A stretch of DNA of 64,000 bases from the NCBI RefSeq assembly GCF_001422445.1, contig NZ_LMNA01000006.1:133106-197105 (forward strand), in the 5' to 3' direction. Both the position numbers and the translations under genes were made by a program. A model generated the notes under the pieces. The model was given only the letters and a program-made list of their open reading frames with translations, had not been told where the DNA came from and searched no databases. Source of the stretch: Pseudorhodoferax sp. Leaf274. Lineage in GTDB: Bacteria; Pseudomonadota; Gammaproteobacteria; Burkholderiales; Burkholderiaceae_C. Below are positions 1 through 7,866 of the stretch, piece by piece; position 1 is the stretch's first letter, and every line of letters begins with the position of its first letter.

Positions 1-570
1 GCCCTGGAGCCGGCTGCGGCGCACCTCGTCCAGCAGCGCCGGCACATCCACCCGGTGCGCGGGCTCGGCCTGCGCGTTGGCGGCGCGCGCGATGCGCTGC
101 ACGTCGCGGTCGGCCTCGCGCGTCAGCAGCATCTTGCCGACCGAGGACTGGCAGACCGGCCGCATGACGCCGACCGGAAACTTGAGCCCGTTGGCGCGCA
201 GACTGGGCAGCGACAGGATGAAGCGCACGTGCACGCCCTGGCGCAGCCCGACCATCACGGTCTGCCCCGTGCGCAGCCGCAGCGTGTTCATGCTGGACAA
301 CAGGCTGCCCTGGCCGAACAGGTCGTCGTGCATCCAGGTGCCCAGCAGCATCACGCGCAGGGTCGGGCGGAACTCGCGCGTGGCCATGTCCTGCTGCAGG
401 TAGCCCAGCCGCTCCAGGCTGCGCAGCAGCACCGAGGTGCTGGACAGCGGGTAGTCCAGCGCTTCCGCCACCGCGGAGACCGTTGCCGGGCCGCGGCGTT
501 CGGCGAACAGCTCCAGCACCTCCAGCACGCGGCGGGCCGACTTGATCGTGGCAGGCGTCTTCTCGTCCAT
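1..570 (-). CDS. IclR-family transcriptional regulator (3' end cut off by window edge)
   Basis: The first 190 codons of an IclR-type regulator are visible; the rest lies beyond base 1. The protein starts MDEKTPATIKSARRVLEVLE. Residues 11-75 form the winged helix-turn-helix, with the usual 'LSSTSVLLRSLERLGYL' recognition region, and the beginning of the effector-binding domain follows. It diverges from the Rieske oxygenase gene at 683 across a 112-bp intergenic space that holds a perfect 14-bp palindrome. By analogy with other IclR proteins it probably controls the aromatic-degradation operon to its right and perhaps itself. The ATG is the only sensible start. The effector is unknown. Confidence 0.88.
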   Translation of the reverse strand, partial: MDEKTPATIKSARRVLEVLELFAERRGPATVSAVAEALDYPLSSTSVLLRSLERLGYLQQDMATREFRPTLRVMLLGTWMHDDLFGQGSLLSSMNTLRLRTGQTVMVGLRQGVHVRFILSLPSLRANGLKFPVGVMRPVCQSSVGKMLLTREADRDVQRIARAANAQAEPAHRVDVPALLDEVRRSRLQG

Positions 571-612
571 GGTGGTCAGTGTCCGTGCATGCGGGTGAAC
601 CCGGCCCCACTT

Positions 613-626
613 TTCACATATGTGAA
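613..626. promoter_or_regulatory. Perfect 14-bp palindrome, candidate IclR operator
   Basis: TTCACATATGTGAA is perfectly self-complementary and AT-rich in a GC-rich background. It lies between the divergent IclR regulator (start at 570) and the Rieske oxygenase (start at 683). Its size and position suit an IclR-dimer site; binding is inferred. Confidence 0.5.
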
Positions 627-682
627 GCGCCGCAGCGGCTGCGAATCCTACAGTTTCCGGACCCCCACGACGGAGACGCCCG

Positions 683-1696
683 ATGATTCCCCGCAACTGC
701 TGGTACGTGGCCGCCATGGCGCACGAACTGCTGCCTGGCGCGCTGTTCCCGCGCACCCTGCTCGACACGCCGGTGCTGCTGTTCCGGCGCCAGGACGGCA
801 GCGCCGCCGCCATCGAAGACCGCTGCAGCCACCGCCGCGTGGCGCTGCACCTGGGCCGCCTGGTCGGCGACCACGTGCAATGCGGCTACCACGGCCTGGA
901 GTTCGACGGCAGCGGCGCCTGCGTGCGCATCCCGAACCAGGAGCGCATCCCGCCCAAGGCCTGCGTGCGTGCCTTCGCGCTGGTCGAGCGCGACGGCTTC
1001 CTGTGGATCTGGATGGGCGACCAGGCGCTGGCCGACGCGGCCCTGGTGCCCGACTACGCCGAGATCTGCAGCGACCCGGCCTACGTGGGCCGCCGCTCGG
1101 ACGCCATGCACGTGGCCGCGCCCTACACCTACAACCTGGAGAACGTGCTGGACCTCTCGCACGTCTCCTACGTGCACCGCCAGACCGTGGGCACGCCGCT
1201 GGTGGCCGAGACCCGGCCCGAGACCACGGTGCGCGGCGACACCGTGGTGGTGCGGCGGGCCTGGGAGCGCATCGACGCGCCGCCGGTGTTCCGCCGCCTG
1301 TTCGGCTGGGACCAGGTCAAGCGCACCCAGACCATCCACTTCTGGCCCGGCGCCAACATCCGGCTGGACATCACCTCCGAGCCGGTCGGCAACACCGACC
1401 CGGCCCTGGTGCGCCGCATCCGCGTGGTCGGCCCCTGCACGCCGCAGACGCAAGGGTCGCACTTCAAGTTCTCCACCATGTACCGCGACTTCGCGCAGCA
1501 GGACGCGGCCATCACCGAGCAGCTGGCCGACGCCTTCGCCGTCACGCTGAACGAGGACAAGGTGCTCATGGAAGACCAGTGGCGCAACGCCTGCACCGAC
1601 GGCCCGGACGCACCGATGTTCGACATCGCCGTCGACCAGGCGCCGCTGGCCACCCGCCGCATCCTCGCGCGCCTGGCCCAGGCCGAGGCGCACTGA
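683..1696 (+). CDS. Rieske [2Fe-2S] aromatic-ring oxygenase / O-demethylase, VanA type
   Basis: This 337-residue protein has the size of vanillate demethylase oxygenase (VanA) and toluenesulfonate methyl-monooxygenase (TsaM). The N-terminal Rieske domain has both ligand pairs: C48/H50 and C67/H70. The catalytic domain has the mononuclear iron motif N154-x2-D157-x2-H160-x4-H165. Such enzymes accept electrons from a flavin/[2Fe-2S] reductase to demethylate or hydroxylate aromatic acids in the cytoplasm. The matching reductase is encoded four genes on (4177). The aldehyde dehydrogenase between them suggests that an aldehyde is formed. The actual substrate cannot be read from sequence; vanillate, methoxybenzoates and methylated sulfonates are all possible. 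Confidence 0.87.
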   Translation: MIPRNCWYVAAMAHELLPGALFPRTLLDTPVLLFRRQDGSAAAIEDRCSHRRVALHLGRLVGDHVQCGYHGLEFDGSGACVRIPNQERIPPKACVRAFALVERDGFLWIWMGDQALADAALVPDYAEICSDPAYVGRRSDAMHVAAPYTYNLENVLDLSHVSYVHRQTVGTPLVAETRPETTVRGDTVVVRRAWERIDAPPVFRRLFGWDQVKRTQTIHFWPGANIRLDITSEPVGNTDPALVRRIRVVGPCTPQTQGSHFKFSTMYRDFAQQDAAITEQLADAFAVTLNEDKVLMEDQWRNACTDGPDAPMFDIAVDQAPLATRRILARLAQAEAH

Positions 1697-1718
1697 ACCA
1701 CATCGCCCCACGACCACC

Positions 1719-2705
1719 ATGACTTCCTATTCCAGACGCGGCCTGCTCAGCACCGTACTTTGTGCCGCACTCTGCGCGGCCGCCTGCGCGCACGCCGCTC
1801 CGGCCGCCACCTGGCCGACCAAGCCCGTCACCATCGTCGTGCCCTACCCGGCCGGCGGTTCGGCCGACGCCATGGTCCGCCCCATCGCCGAGAAGCTCTC
1901 CCGCCTGTGGGGCCAGCCCGTCGTGGTCGACAACCGCACCGGCGCCAACGGCATCATCGCCACCCAGCTCGTGATGCGCGCCGAGCCCGACGGCCACACC
2001 GTGCTGCTGCACCTGACGGGCTTCATCCAGAACGCAAGCCTGTACCGCAAGCTGCCCTACGACCCGTTCAGCGACCTGGCACCCGTGACCCAGCTCGGCA
2101 CCCAGCCCATGGGCCTGGCCGTCGGCAACGGCAGCCCCTACACCTCGGTCAATGCGCTGCTCGCGGGCCTGAAGACCGGCACCACGCCACCGAGCTACGG
2201 CTCCTTCGGCACCGGCTCCACCGGCCACATCTTCGGCGAGCTGCTCAAGGCCAGCGCCGGCGTGGACCTGCCCCATGTGCCCTACCGCGGCGAAGGCCCG
2301 ATGCTGATCGACCTGATCTCGGGCCGCGTGACCACGGGCTTCGTCTCGTCGGCCACGGCCGCCGCGCGGCACAAGGACCGCTCGCTGCGCATCCTCGCCG
2401 TGACCGGCCCGCACCGGCTGGCCTCGCTGCCCGAGGTGCCGACGCTGGCCGAAGCCGGCCTGGCCGGCTACGACCTGGTCGGCTGGTACGGACTGTTCCT
2501 GCCCAAGGGCACACCGGGCGCCATCGTGCAGAAGATCGCCACCGATGCGCGCAGCGTGCTCGGCCAACCGGACATCGCTGCCAAGCTGCGCGAGCTGGAG
2601 ATCGAGCCGACCGGCACCACGCCGGCCGACTTCGCACGGCTGCTGCGCAACGACCACGCGCGCTGGGACGCGCTGATCAAGAAATTCCGCATTGAACTGG
2701 AGTGA
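1719..2705 (+). CDS. Bug-family tripartite tricarboxylate receptor (orphan periplasmic binding protein)
   Basis: This 328-residue protein starts with an n-region (TSYSRRG) and a hydrophobic stretch ending near ACAHAA, a Sec signal peptide. The mature part opens with WPTKPVTIVVPYPAGGSADA, the Bug/TctC signature in which the PAGG loop binds a carboxylate. Bug proteins capture organic acids in the periplasm and pass them to TctAB permeases or sensors; no TctAB genes are present here. Its place inside the Rieske cluster suggests that it binds the aromatic or carboxylic substrate of the pathway. It follows the oxygenase by 22 bp and overlaps the upstream region of the next gene. Confidence 0.88.
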   Translation: MTSYSRRGLLSTVLCAALCAAACAHAAPAATWPTKPVTIVVPYPAGGSADAMVRPIAEKLSRLWGQPVVVDNRTGANGIIATQLVMRAEPDGHTVLLHLTGFIQNASLYRKLPYDPFSDLAPVTQLGTQPMGLAVGNGSPYTSVNALLAGLKTGTTPPSYGSFGTGSTGHIFGELLKASAGVDLPHVPYRGEGPMLIDLISGRVTTGFVSSATAAARHKDRSLRILAVTGPHRLASLPEVPTLAEAGLAGYDLVGWYGLFLPKGTPGAIVQKIATDARSVLGQPDIAAKLRELEIEPTGTTPADFARLLRNDHARWDALIKKFRIELE

Positions 2706-2710
2706 ACCGC

Positions 2711-4177
2711 ATGCCCCCGTCCCTCGTCCTGAACGACCCGCAGCTGCTGCGCCAGCAGGCCCGCATCGGTGACACCTGGTGCGGTGCCGACGACGGCCAG
2801 CACTTCGCCGTGCACGACCCCGCCACCGGCGCACTGCTGGCCCGCGTGCCGCAGATGGGCGTGGCCGAAACAGAGCGCGCCATCACCGCCGCCGAGCAGG
2901 CCCTGCCGGCCTGGAAGCGGCTGGACGCCGGCGCGCGTGGTGCGCTGCTGCACCGCTGGCACGCACTGGTGCTGCAGCACACCGAGGACCTGGCCCGGCT
3001 GCTGACGGCAGAGCAGGGCAAGCCGCTGGCCGACGCGCGCGCCGAGGTCGGCTACGCCGCCTCCTTCATCGCCTGGTACGCCGAGGAGGCGCGCCGCACC
3101 TACGGCGACGTGATCCCGGGCCCGGCCGGCGACCGGCGCATCCTCGCGCTCAAGGAGCCGGTGGGCGTCTGCGCGGCCATCACGCCCTGGAACTTTCCCT
3201 ACGCCATGGTCACGCGCAAGGCCGCGGCGGCGCTGGCGGCCGGCTGCACCCTGGTGCTCAAGCCGGCCGAGCAGACGCCGCTCTGCGCGCTGGCGCTCAT
3301 GGAGCTGGCGCTGCGCGCGGGCATCCCGCCCGGCGTGCTCAACGTGGTGACCGGCGACCCGGTGGCCATCGGCGGCGCGCTGACCGCGAGCCCGCGCGTG
3401 CGCAAGATCAGCTTCACGGGCTCGACCGAGGTGGGCCGGCTGCTGATGCGCCAGTCGGCCCCCACGCTCAAGAAGCTCTCGCTGGAACTCGGCGGCAACG
3501 CGCCCTTCATCGTGTTCGAGGACGCCGACCTGGACGCCGCCGTCGAGGGCCTGCTGACCGCCAAGTTCCGCAACGCCGGCCAGGCCTGCATCGCGGCCAA
3601 CCGCATCTACGTGCACGAGCGTGTCTACGACGACTTCGCGGCGCGGCTGGCGCGCGCGGCCTCTGCCCTGCAGGTCGGCCCCGGCACCGCACCGGGCGCG
3701 CAGATCGGCCCGCTGATCGACGCCGATGCGCTGGCCAAGGTCGAACGCCATGTGGCCGATGCGCGCGCCCACGGCGCCCGCGTGCTGGCCGGCGGCGAGC
3801 GCCACGCGCTGGGCGGCACCTACTACAGCCCCACCGTGCTGGCGGACGCCGACGCGCGCATGCTGCTCGCCCGCGAGGAGACCTTCGGCCCAGTTGCGCC
3901 GCTGTTCCGCTTCGCCCACGAGCACGAGGCCATCGCCGCCGCCAACAGCCTGGAGTTCGGCCTGGGCGCCTACGTCTACAGCCGCGACCACGCGCGCATC
4001 TGGCGCTGCATCGAGGCGCTGGAGGTGGGCATAGTGGGCGTCAACAGCGGGCTGATCTCCACGGCCGTGGCGCCGTTCGGCGGCATCAAGCAGTCGGGCT
4101 TTGGCCGCGAGGGTGCACGCCACGGCATCGACGAGTACCTGGTCGTGAAGTACGTGTGCCTGGGCGGGCTGGGCTGA
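2711..4177 (+). CDS. NAD(P)-dependent aldehyde dehydrogenase, succinate-semialdehyde dehydrogenase-like
   Basis: The 488-residue protein fits the GabD/SSADH branch of the ALDH superfamily. Visible features are the WNFP oxyanion asparagine (N161), the FTGSTEVG nucleotide loop, the catalytic base E259 in LELGGNAP and the nucleophile C293 in GQACIAANR. Aldehydes are oxidised to acids in the cytoplasm. The ATG at 2711 is preferred because GGAG lies 8 nt upstream; a GTG at 2702 overlapping the preceding stop (GTGA) would add three residues. The cluster resembles tsaMBCD of Comamonas testosteroni, where an SSADH-like TsaD oxidises an aromatic aldehyde, so the true substrate may be an aryl aldehyde rather than succinate semialdehyde. 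Confidence 0.85.
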   Translation: MPPSLVLNDPQLLRQQARIGDTWCGADDGQHFAVHDPATGALLARVPQMGVAETERAITAAEQALPAWKRLDAGARGALLHRWHALVLQHTEDLARLLTAEQGKPLADARAEVGYAASFIAWYAEEARRTYGDVIPGPAGDRRILALKEPVGVCAAITPWNFPYAMVTRKAAAALAAGCTLVLKPAEQTPLCALALMELALRAGIPPGVLNVVTGDPVAIGGALTASPRVRKISFTGSTEVGRLLMRQSAPTLKKLSLELGGNAPFIVFEDADLDAAVEGLLTAKFRNAGQACIAANRIYVHERVYDDFAARLARAASALQVGPGTAPGAQIGPLIDADALAKVERHVADARAHGARVLAGGERHALGGTYYSPTVLADADARMLLAREETFGPVAPLFRFAHEHEAIAAANSLEFGLGAYVYSRDHARIWRCIEALEVGIVGVNSGLISTAVAPFGGIKQSGFGREGARHGIDEYLVVKYVCLGGLG

Positions 4178-5118
4178 TGCAGACGATCGCGGTCCGCGTG
4201 GAGGCCGTGCGCCGCGAGGCGCAGCACGTGCACGCCTACGAGCTGCGCCGGCCCGACGGCGCGGCGCTGCCGCCGTTCGAGGCCGGCGCCCACATCGACC
4301 TGCACCTGCCAGGCGGGCTGGTACGCAGCTACTCGCTGACCAATGTGCAGACCGAGCGCCAGCGCTACGTGGTGGCCGTGGCACTGGATGCCGGCGGCCG
4401 CGGCGGCTCGCGCTGCGTGCACGAGCGCCTGCACGTGGGCGCGCTGCTGCGCATCGGCCCGCCGCGCAACCACTTCCCGCTGCACGAGGCCGCTGGCCAC
4501 AGCGTGCTGATCGCGGGCGGCATCGGCATCACGCCGCTGCGCGCGATGCAGGCCCGGCTGGCGCAGCTGGGCCGGCCCTGGGAGCTGCACTACGGCAGCA
4601 GGACGCGCGCGGGCGCCGCGTTCGCCGACGAACTGCAGGCGCTGGGCGCGCAGGTGCATCTGTACTTCAGCGACGCCGCCAGCGGCCGCATGGACCTTGC
4701 GCGCACCGTGCAGGCCGCGCCGGCCGGCGCGCACTTCTACTGCTGCGGACCGCAGGCGATGCTGCAAGCCTTCGAGGCCGCCACGGCCGCGCTGCCGGCC
4801 GAGCGCGTGCACCTGGAACGCTTTGCCGCGCAGCAGGCGCCGGCATTGGACGGCGGCTTCGTGGTGGAACTCGCGCGTTCGGGCCGGCGGCTGCCGGTGG
4901 CGCCCGGCGCCACCATCCTGGACACGCTGCTGGCCCACGGCGTCGACGCCCCCTATTCCTGCATGCAGGGCATCTGCGGTGCCTGCGAGACCCGCGTGCT
5001 GGACGGCCTGCCCGAACACCGCGACAGCGTGCTCAGCGAGGCCGAGCGCGCCGGCAACCAGACCATGATGGTCTGCTGTTCGGGCGCGCGCAGCCCGGTG
5101 CTGCGGCTGGATCTGTGA
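4177..5118 (+). CDS. Phthalate-dioxygenase-reductase / VanB-type flavin-[2Fe-2S] oxidoreductase
   Basis: This 313-residue reductase passes electrons from NAD(P)H through a flavin to a C-terminal plant-type ferredoxin and on to the Rieske oxygenase. The flavin motif is RSYSL (50-54), the nucleotide-binding stretch is IAGGIGITPL (112-121), and the NAD-domain motif is CCGP (189-192). The [2Fe-2S] cysteines are C262, C267, C270 and C300. The ATG overlaps the previous stop codon by one base (TGATG), so translation is probably coupled. It is the natural partner of the oxygenase at 683. Confidence 0.88.
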   Translation: MQTIAVRVEAVRREAQHVHAYELRRPDGAALPPFEAGAHIDLHLPGGLVRSYSLTNVQTERQRYVVAVALDAGGRGGSRCVHERLHVGALLRIGPPRNHFPLHEAAGHSVLIAGGIGITPLRAMQARLAQLGRPWELHYGSRTRAGAAFADELQALGAQVHLYFSDAASGRMDLARTVQAAPAGAHFYCCGPQAMLQAFEAATAALPAERVHLERFAAQQAPALDGGFVVELARSGRRLPVAPGATILDTLLAHGVDAPYSCMQGICGACETRVLDGLPEHRDSVLSEAERAGNQTMMVCCSGARSPVLRLDL

Positions 5119-5202
5119 GCGCAGCCATGCACCAACACAGGACGTTGGCCGACCAGCAAAGCACCAAATCCAGGCACGAATGGCATGGTCAATCCGGTAT
5201 TG

Positions 5203-5216
5203 GTGCATTCGTGCAC
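5203..5216. promoter_or_regulatory. GTGCA-TTCG-TGCAC dyad upstream of gdhA
   Basis: A perfect 5-bp inverted repeat with a TTCG loop lies 42 bp before the gdhA start. A run of seven T residues follows at 5230-5236. GCAC/GTGC half-sites resemble NtrC-type boxes, but the element could equally be an RNA hairpin in the leader. No properly spaced sigma-54 promoter was found beside it. Confidence 0.35.
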
Positions 5217-5257
5217 GAGAATGGCGCCCTTTTTTTGCCACTTTCTGCGCACCATCC

Positions 5258-6601
5258 ATGCCGTACGCCGATTGCCACGCCTTCATGGCCCATGTCGCCC
5301 AGCGCAACCCGGGCCAGCCCGAGTACATCCAGGCCGTCACCGAGGTCATGGAAAGCCTGTGGCCCTTCATCGCCGAGCATCCGCGCTATGCCGAGCAGAG
5401 CCTGCTGGAGCGGCTGGTGGAGCCCGAGCGCACCGTGGTGTTCCGCGTGTCCTGGCAGGACGACCACGGCCAGATCCAGGTCAACCGCGGCTACCGCATC
5501 CAGCACAGCCTGGCCATCGGCCCCTACAAGGGCGGCCTGCGCTTCCACCCCTCGGTGAACCTGTCGATCCTGAAGTTCCTGGCCTTCGAGCAGACGCTCA
5601 AGAACGCGCTGACCACGCTGCCCATGGGGGGCGGCAAGGGCGGCTCGGACTTCGATCCCAAGGGCAAGAGCCCGGCCGAGGTCATGCGCTTCTGCCAGGC
5701 CTTCGCGAGCGAGCTGTTCCGCCACGTGGGCGCAGACACCGACGTGCCGGCCGGTGACATCGGCGTGGGCGGTCGCGAAGTCGGCTTCATCGCCGGCATG
5801 GTCAAGAAGCTCACCAACCGCGCCGACTGCGTGTTCACGGGCAAGGGCCTGGCCTTCGGCGGCTCGCTGATCCGGCCCGAGGCCACGGGCTACGGCACCG
5901 TGTACTTCGCGCAGGAGATGCTGGCGCACCAGGGCAAGTCGCTGGACGGCCTGCGCGTGTCGGTCTCGGGCGCGGGCAACGTGGCGCAGTACGCCATCGA
6001 GAAAGCCATGGCGCTGGGCGCCAAGGTGGTGACGGTGTCGGACTCCAGCGGCACCGTGGTCGACGAGGACGGTTTCACCACCGAGAAGTTGGCCGAGCTC
6101 ATGGAAGTGAAGAACCATTTGTACGGCCGCGTGGCCGACTACGCCAAACGCACCGGTGGCCGCTTCACGGCCAGCGCCACGCCCTGGGGCGTGAAGGTCG
6201 ACGTGGCCCTGCCCTGCGCCACGCAGAACGAGATCAGCGGCGACGACGCGCGCCGCCTGGCCGACAACGGCGTGCTGTGCGTGGCCGAGGGCGCCAACAT
6301 GCCGTCCACGCTGGAGGCGGTCAAGGTGTTCGAGGAACGCGGCGTGCTGTTCGCGCCGGGCAAGGCCAGCAACGCGGGCGGCGTGGCCACCTCGGGCCTG
6401 GAGATGAGCCAGAACGCCATGCGCATCGGCTGGCCGCGCGAAGAGGTGGACGCGCGCCTGCTGGAGATCATGCGCAGCATCCACGCCGCCTGCGTGCGCC
6501 ATGGCACGCGCAAGGACGGCAGCGTGAGCTACGTGGACGGCGCCAACATCGCCGGCTTCAAGAAGGTGGCGGACGCGATGATCGCGCAGGGCGTGCTGTA
6601 G
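5258..6601 (+). CDS. gdhA: NADP-specific glutamate dehydrogenase
   Basis: At 447 residues the protein equals the length of E. coli GdhA. It catalyses reductive amination of 2-oxoglutarate with ammonium to give glutamate, in the cytoplasm as a hexamer. The signature regions are GPYKGGLRFHPSVN, PMGGGKGG with the catalytic lysine, and the dinucleotide loop SGAGNVAQ. The start MPYADCHAFMAHV at 5258 is chosen over an in-frame start 78 bp upstream because it restores the family length. It is separated from the oxygenase cluster by a 139-bp gap and is probably transcribed alone. It ends against a convergent gene with a strong hairpin between the two. Confidence 0.94.
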   Translation: MPYADCHAFMAHVAQRNPGQPEYIQAVTEVMESLWPFIAEHPRYAEQSLLERLVEPERTVVFRVSWQDDHGQIQVNRGYRIQHSLAIGPYKGGLRFHPSVNLSILKFLAFEQTLKNALTTLPMGGGKGGSDFDPKGKSPAEVMRFCQAFASELFRHVGADTDVPAGDIGVGGREVGFIAGMVKKLTNRADCVFTGKGLAFGGSLIRPEATGYGTVYFAQEMLAHQGKSLDGLRVSVSGAGNVAQYAIEKAMALGAKVVTVSDSSGTVVDEDGFTTEKLAELMEVKNHLYGRVADYAKRTGGRFTASATPWGVKVDVALPCATQNEISGDDARRLADNGVLCVAEGANMPSTLEAVKVFEERGVLFAPGKASNAGGVATSGLEMSQNAMRIGWPREEVDARLLEIMRSIHAACVRHGTRKDGSVSYVDGANIAGFKKVADAMIAQGVL

Positions 6602-6614
6602 GCCACAACAGGCT

Positions 6615-7649
6615 TCAGGCCGGCGACTTCGCCGTCACCGGCCTGTACTTGAACGCCGCGCGGATGATGCCGTGGTCGTTCGTGCCCAGCGCCTTGTGGT
6701 CCTCGAAGTTCAGGTGGTCGTTGTTGATCACCAGGCCGTCGAACATCCACAGCCGCTTCTTGCTGTTGTCGTAGAACTCCTGGCTCACGAGGATGTGGTC
6801 CAGCGATTCGCGGATGTCCTGGTGCACATGGGTGTAGTAGACGTCGCGCGTGTCGCGGTACTCCTGCAGCGTCTGCGCCGTGTAGAGCGCCAGGTCGCCG
6901 CCGCCCTCGGAGTCGCCGACCAGGTAGCGCGGCTGCTCGGTCAGGATGTTGGCGGTGTTGCTGTGCTGGCCGTCGTTGATGTCGCCCAGCACGATGACGG
7001 GCGTGTCGTTGCCCTGCATCGATTCGCTGAGCAGGAAGCGCAGCGCCGCCGCCTCGGCCGTGCGGCGGATGGTGGACAGCGCCGCGCCCAGCGCCTTGGC
7101 GTGGCGGCCGTAGAGGGCCTTGTCGTACCAGCCCTCCTTGAAGACCTGCGTCGGCGCCTTCGACTTGAAGTGGCAGACGTAGACGTGCACGGCCGGCTGC
7201 CCCTCGCGCGGCAGCATCGTGAAGTGCAGCACCGGGCGCGAGAAGCCCTGGATGTTCACGTCGATCTGCGGCGTTTGCGGGTCGTCGCCCTTGGAGCGCA
7301 GCACGAAGTGGTCGGGGAACGCGTCGATCCAGTCCGGCGCGCCCACCAGCAGCCCCTTGCGCACGAGGGCCGCGCAGACGATGCGTGTGCCGTCGGCATC
7401 CGCGGGCACCAGCATGTCGTACTGGTCGGCCAGCCCCGAGGCCTGCAGTGCCGCGGCCAGCGCGTCGGCATGCCAGAGCTCCTGCACGCCCAGCACATCG
7501 GGCGCGAGCAGCTTGAGCTGGTGCGCGGTCCAGGCGATCTTGCTGTCGTACTGCGCCTGGGTCCAGCCCTGGCCGGTGTAGATCCTGCGGCCTGGCAGGT
7601 TCAGGTTGTAGAGGTTGAAGGTGGCGATGGTCAGGCGGGACAGCTTCAT
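6615..7649 (-). CDS. Endonuclease/exonuclease/phosphatase-fold protein
   Basis: This 344-residue protein has the metal-dependent EEP (DNase I-like) fold. The order of motifs is ATFNLYNLN near the N-terminus, GVQELWHAD with the metal-binding glutamate, VCHFKSK in the centre, VIVLGDINDGQHS (D and N) and a C-terminal SLDHILVS followed by NDH. No signal peptide is seen, so it is likely cytoplasmic. The family includes nucleases and phosphodiesterases for nucleotides or lipids, and the specific substrate is not deducible. The start at 7649 is preferred because a longer reading frame runs antisense-like over the sensor kinase gene. It converges with gdhA. Confidence 0.82.
   Translation of the reverse strand: MKLSRLTIATFNLYNLNLPGRRIYTGQGWTQAQYDSKIAWTAHQLKLLAPDVLGVQELWHADALAAALQASGLADQYDMLVPADADGTRIVCAALVRKGLLVGAPDWIDAFPDHFVLRSKGDDPQTPQIDVNIQGFSRPVLHFTMLPREGQPAVHVYVCHFKSKAPTQVFKEGWYDKALYGRHAKALGAALSTIRRTAEAAALRFLLSESMQGNDTPVIVLGDINDGQHSNTANILTEQPRYLVGDSEGGGDLALYTAQTLQEYRDTRDVYYTHVHQDIRESLDHILVSQEFYDNSKKRLWMFDGLVINNDHLNFEDHKALGTNDHGIIRAAFKYRPVTAKSPA
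6616..6645. terminator. Strong hairpin between convergent gdhA and EEP genes
   Basis: CAGGCCGGCGAC and GTCACCGGCCTG pair over 12 positions with one mismatch around a 6-nt loop. The hairpin covers the last codons and stop of the EEP gene and lies 15 nt after the gdhA stop. There is no U-tract, so this is a likely but unproven bidirectional terminator or mRNA 3'-end stabiliser. Confidence 0.45.
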
Positions 7650-7866
7650 GGGGATGCTCCGGCAACGGGGGCGCGACGCCCCGATCACACACCTTGGGGC
7701 GCATGCCCGCAAGATGCCGCGGGTCACGCGGGACGGGCTGGCGTGCCCCGGCCTGCGGCACCGGCCGGTCGATGCGCTGGTCGGGTTGCGTCCGGACCAT
7801 TGTTCCGCCCGCCGTGACAGCGGCATGACAGCCCCGGTGCGCGGCGCGGCTTGGGGCGCGGCGACG

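Noticed and set aside
5203-5240. Sigma-54 promoter in front of gdhA
   Set aside because: GG and GC elements are present but with 9-bp and 12-bp spacings instead of the required 10 bp.
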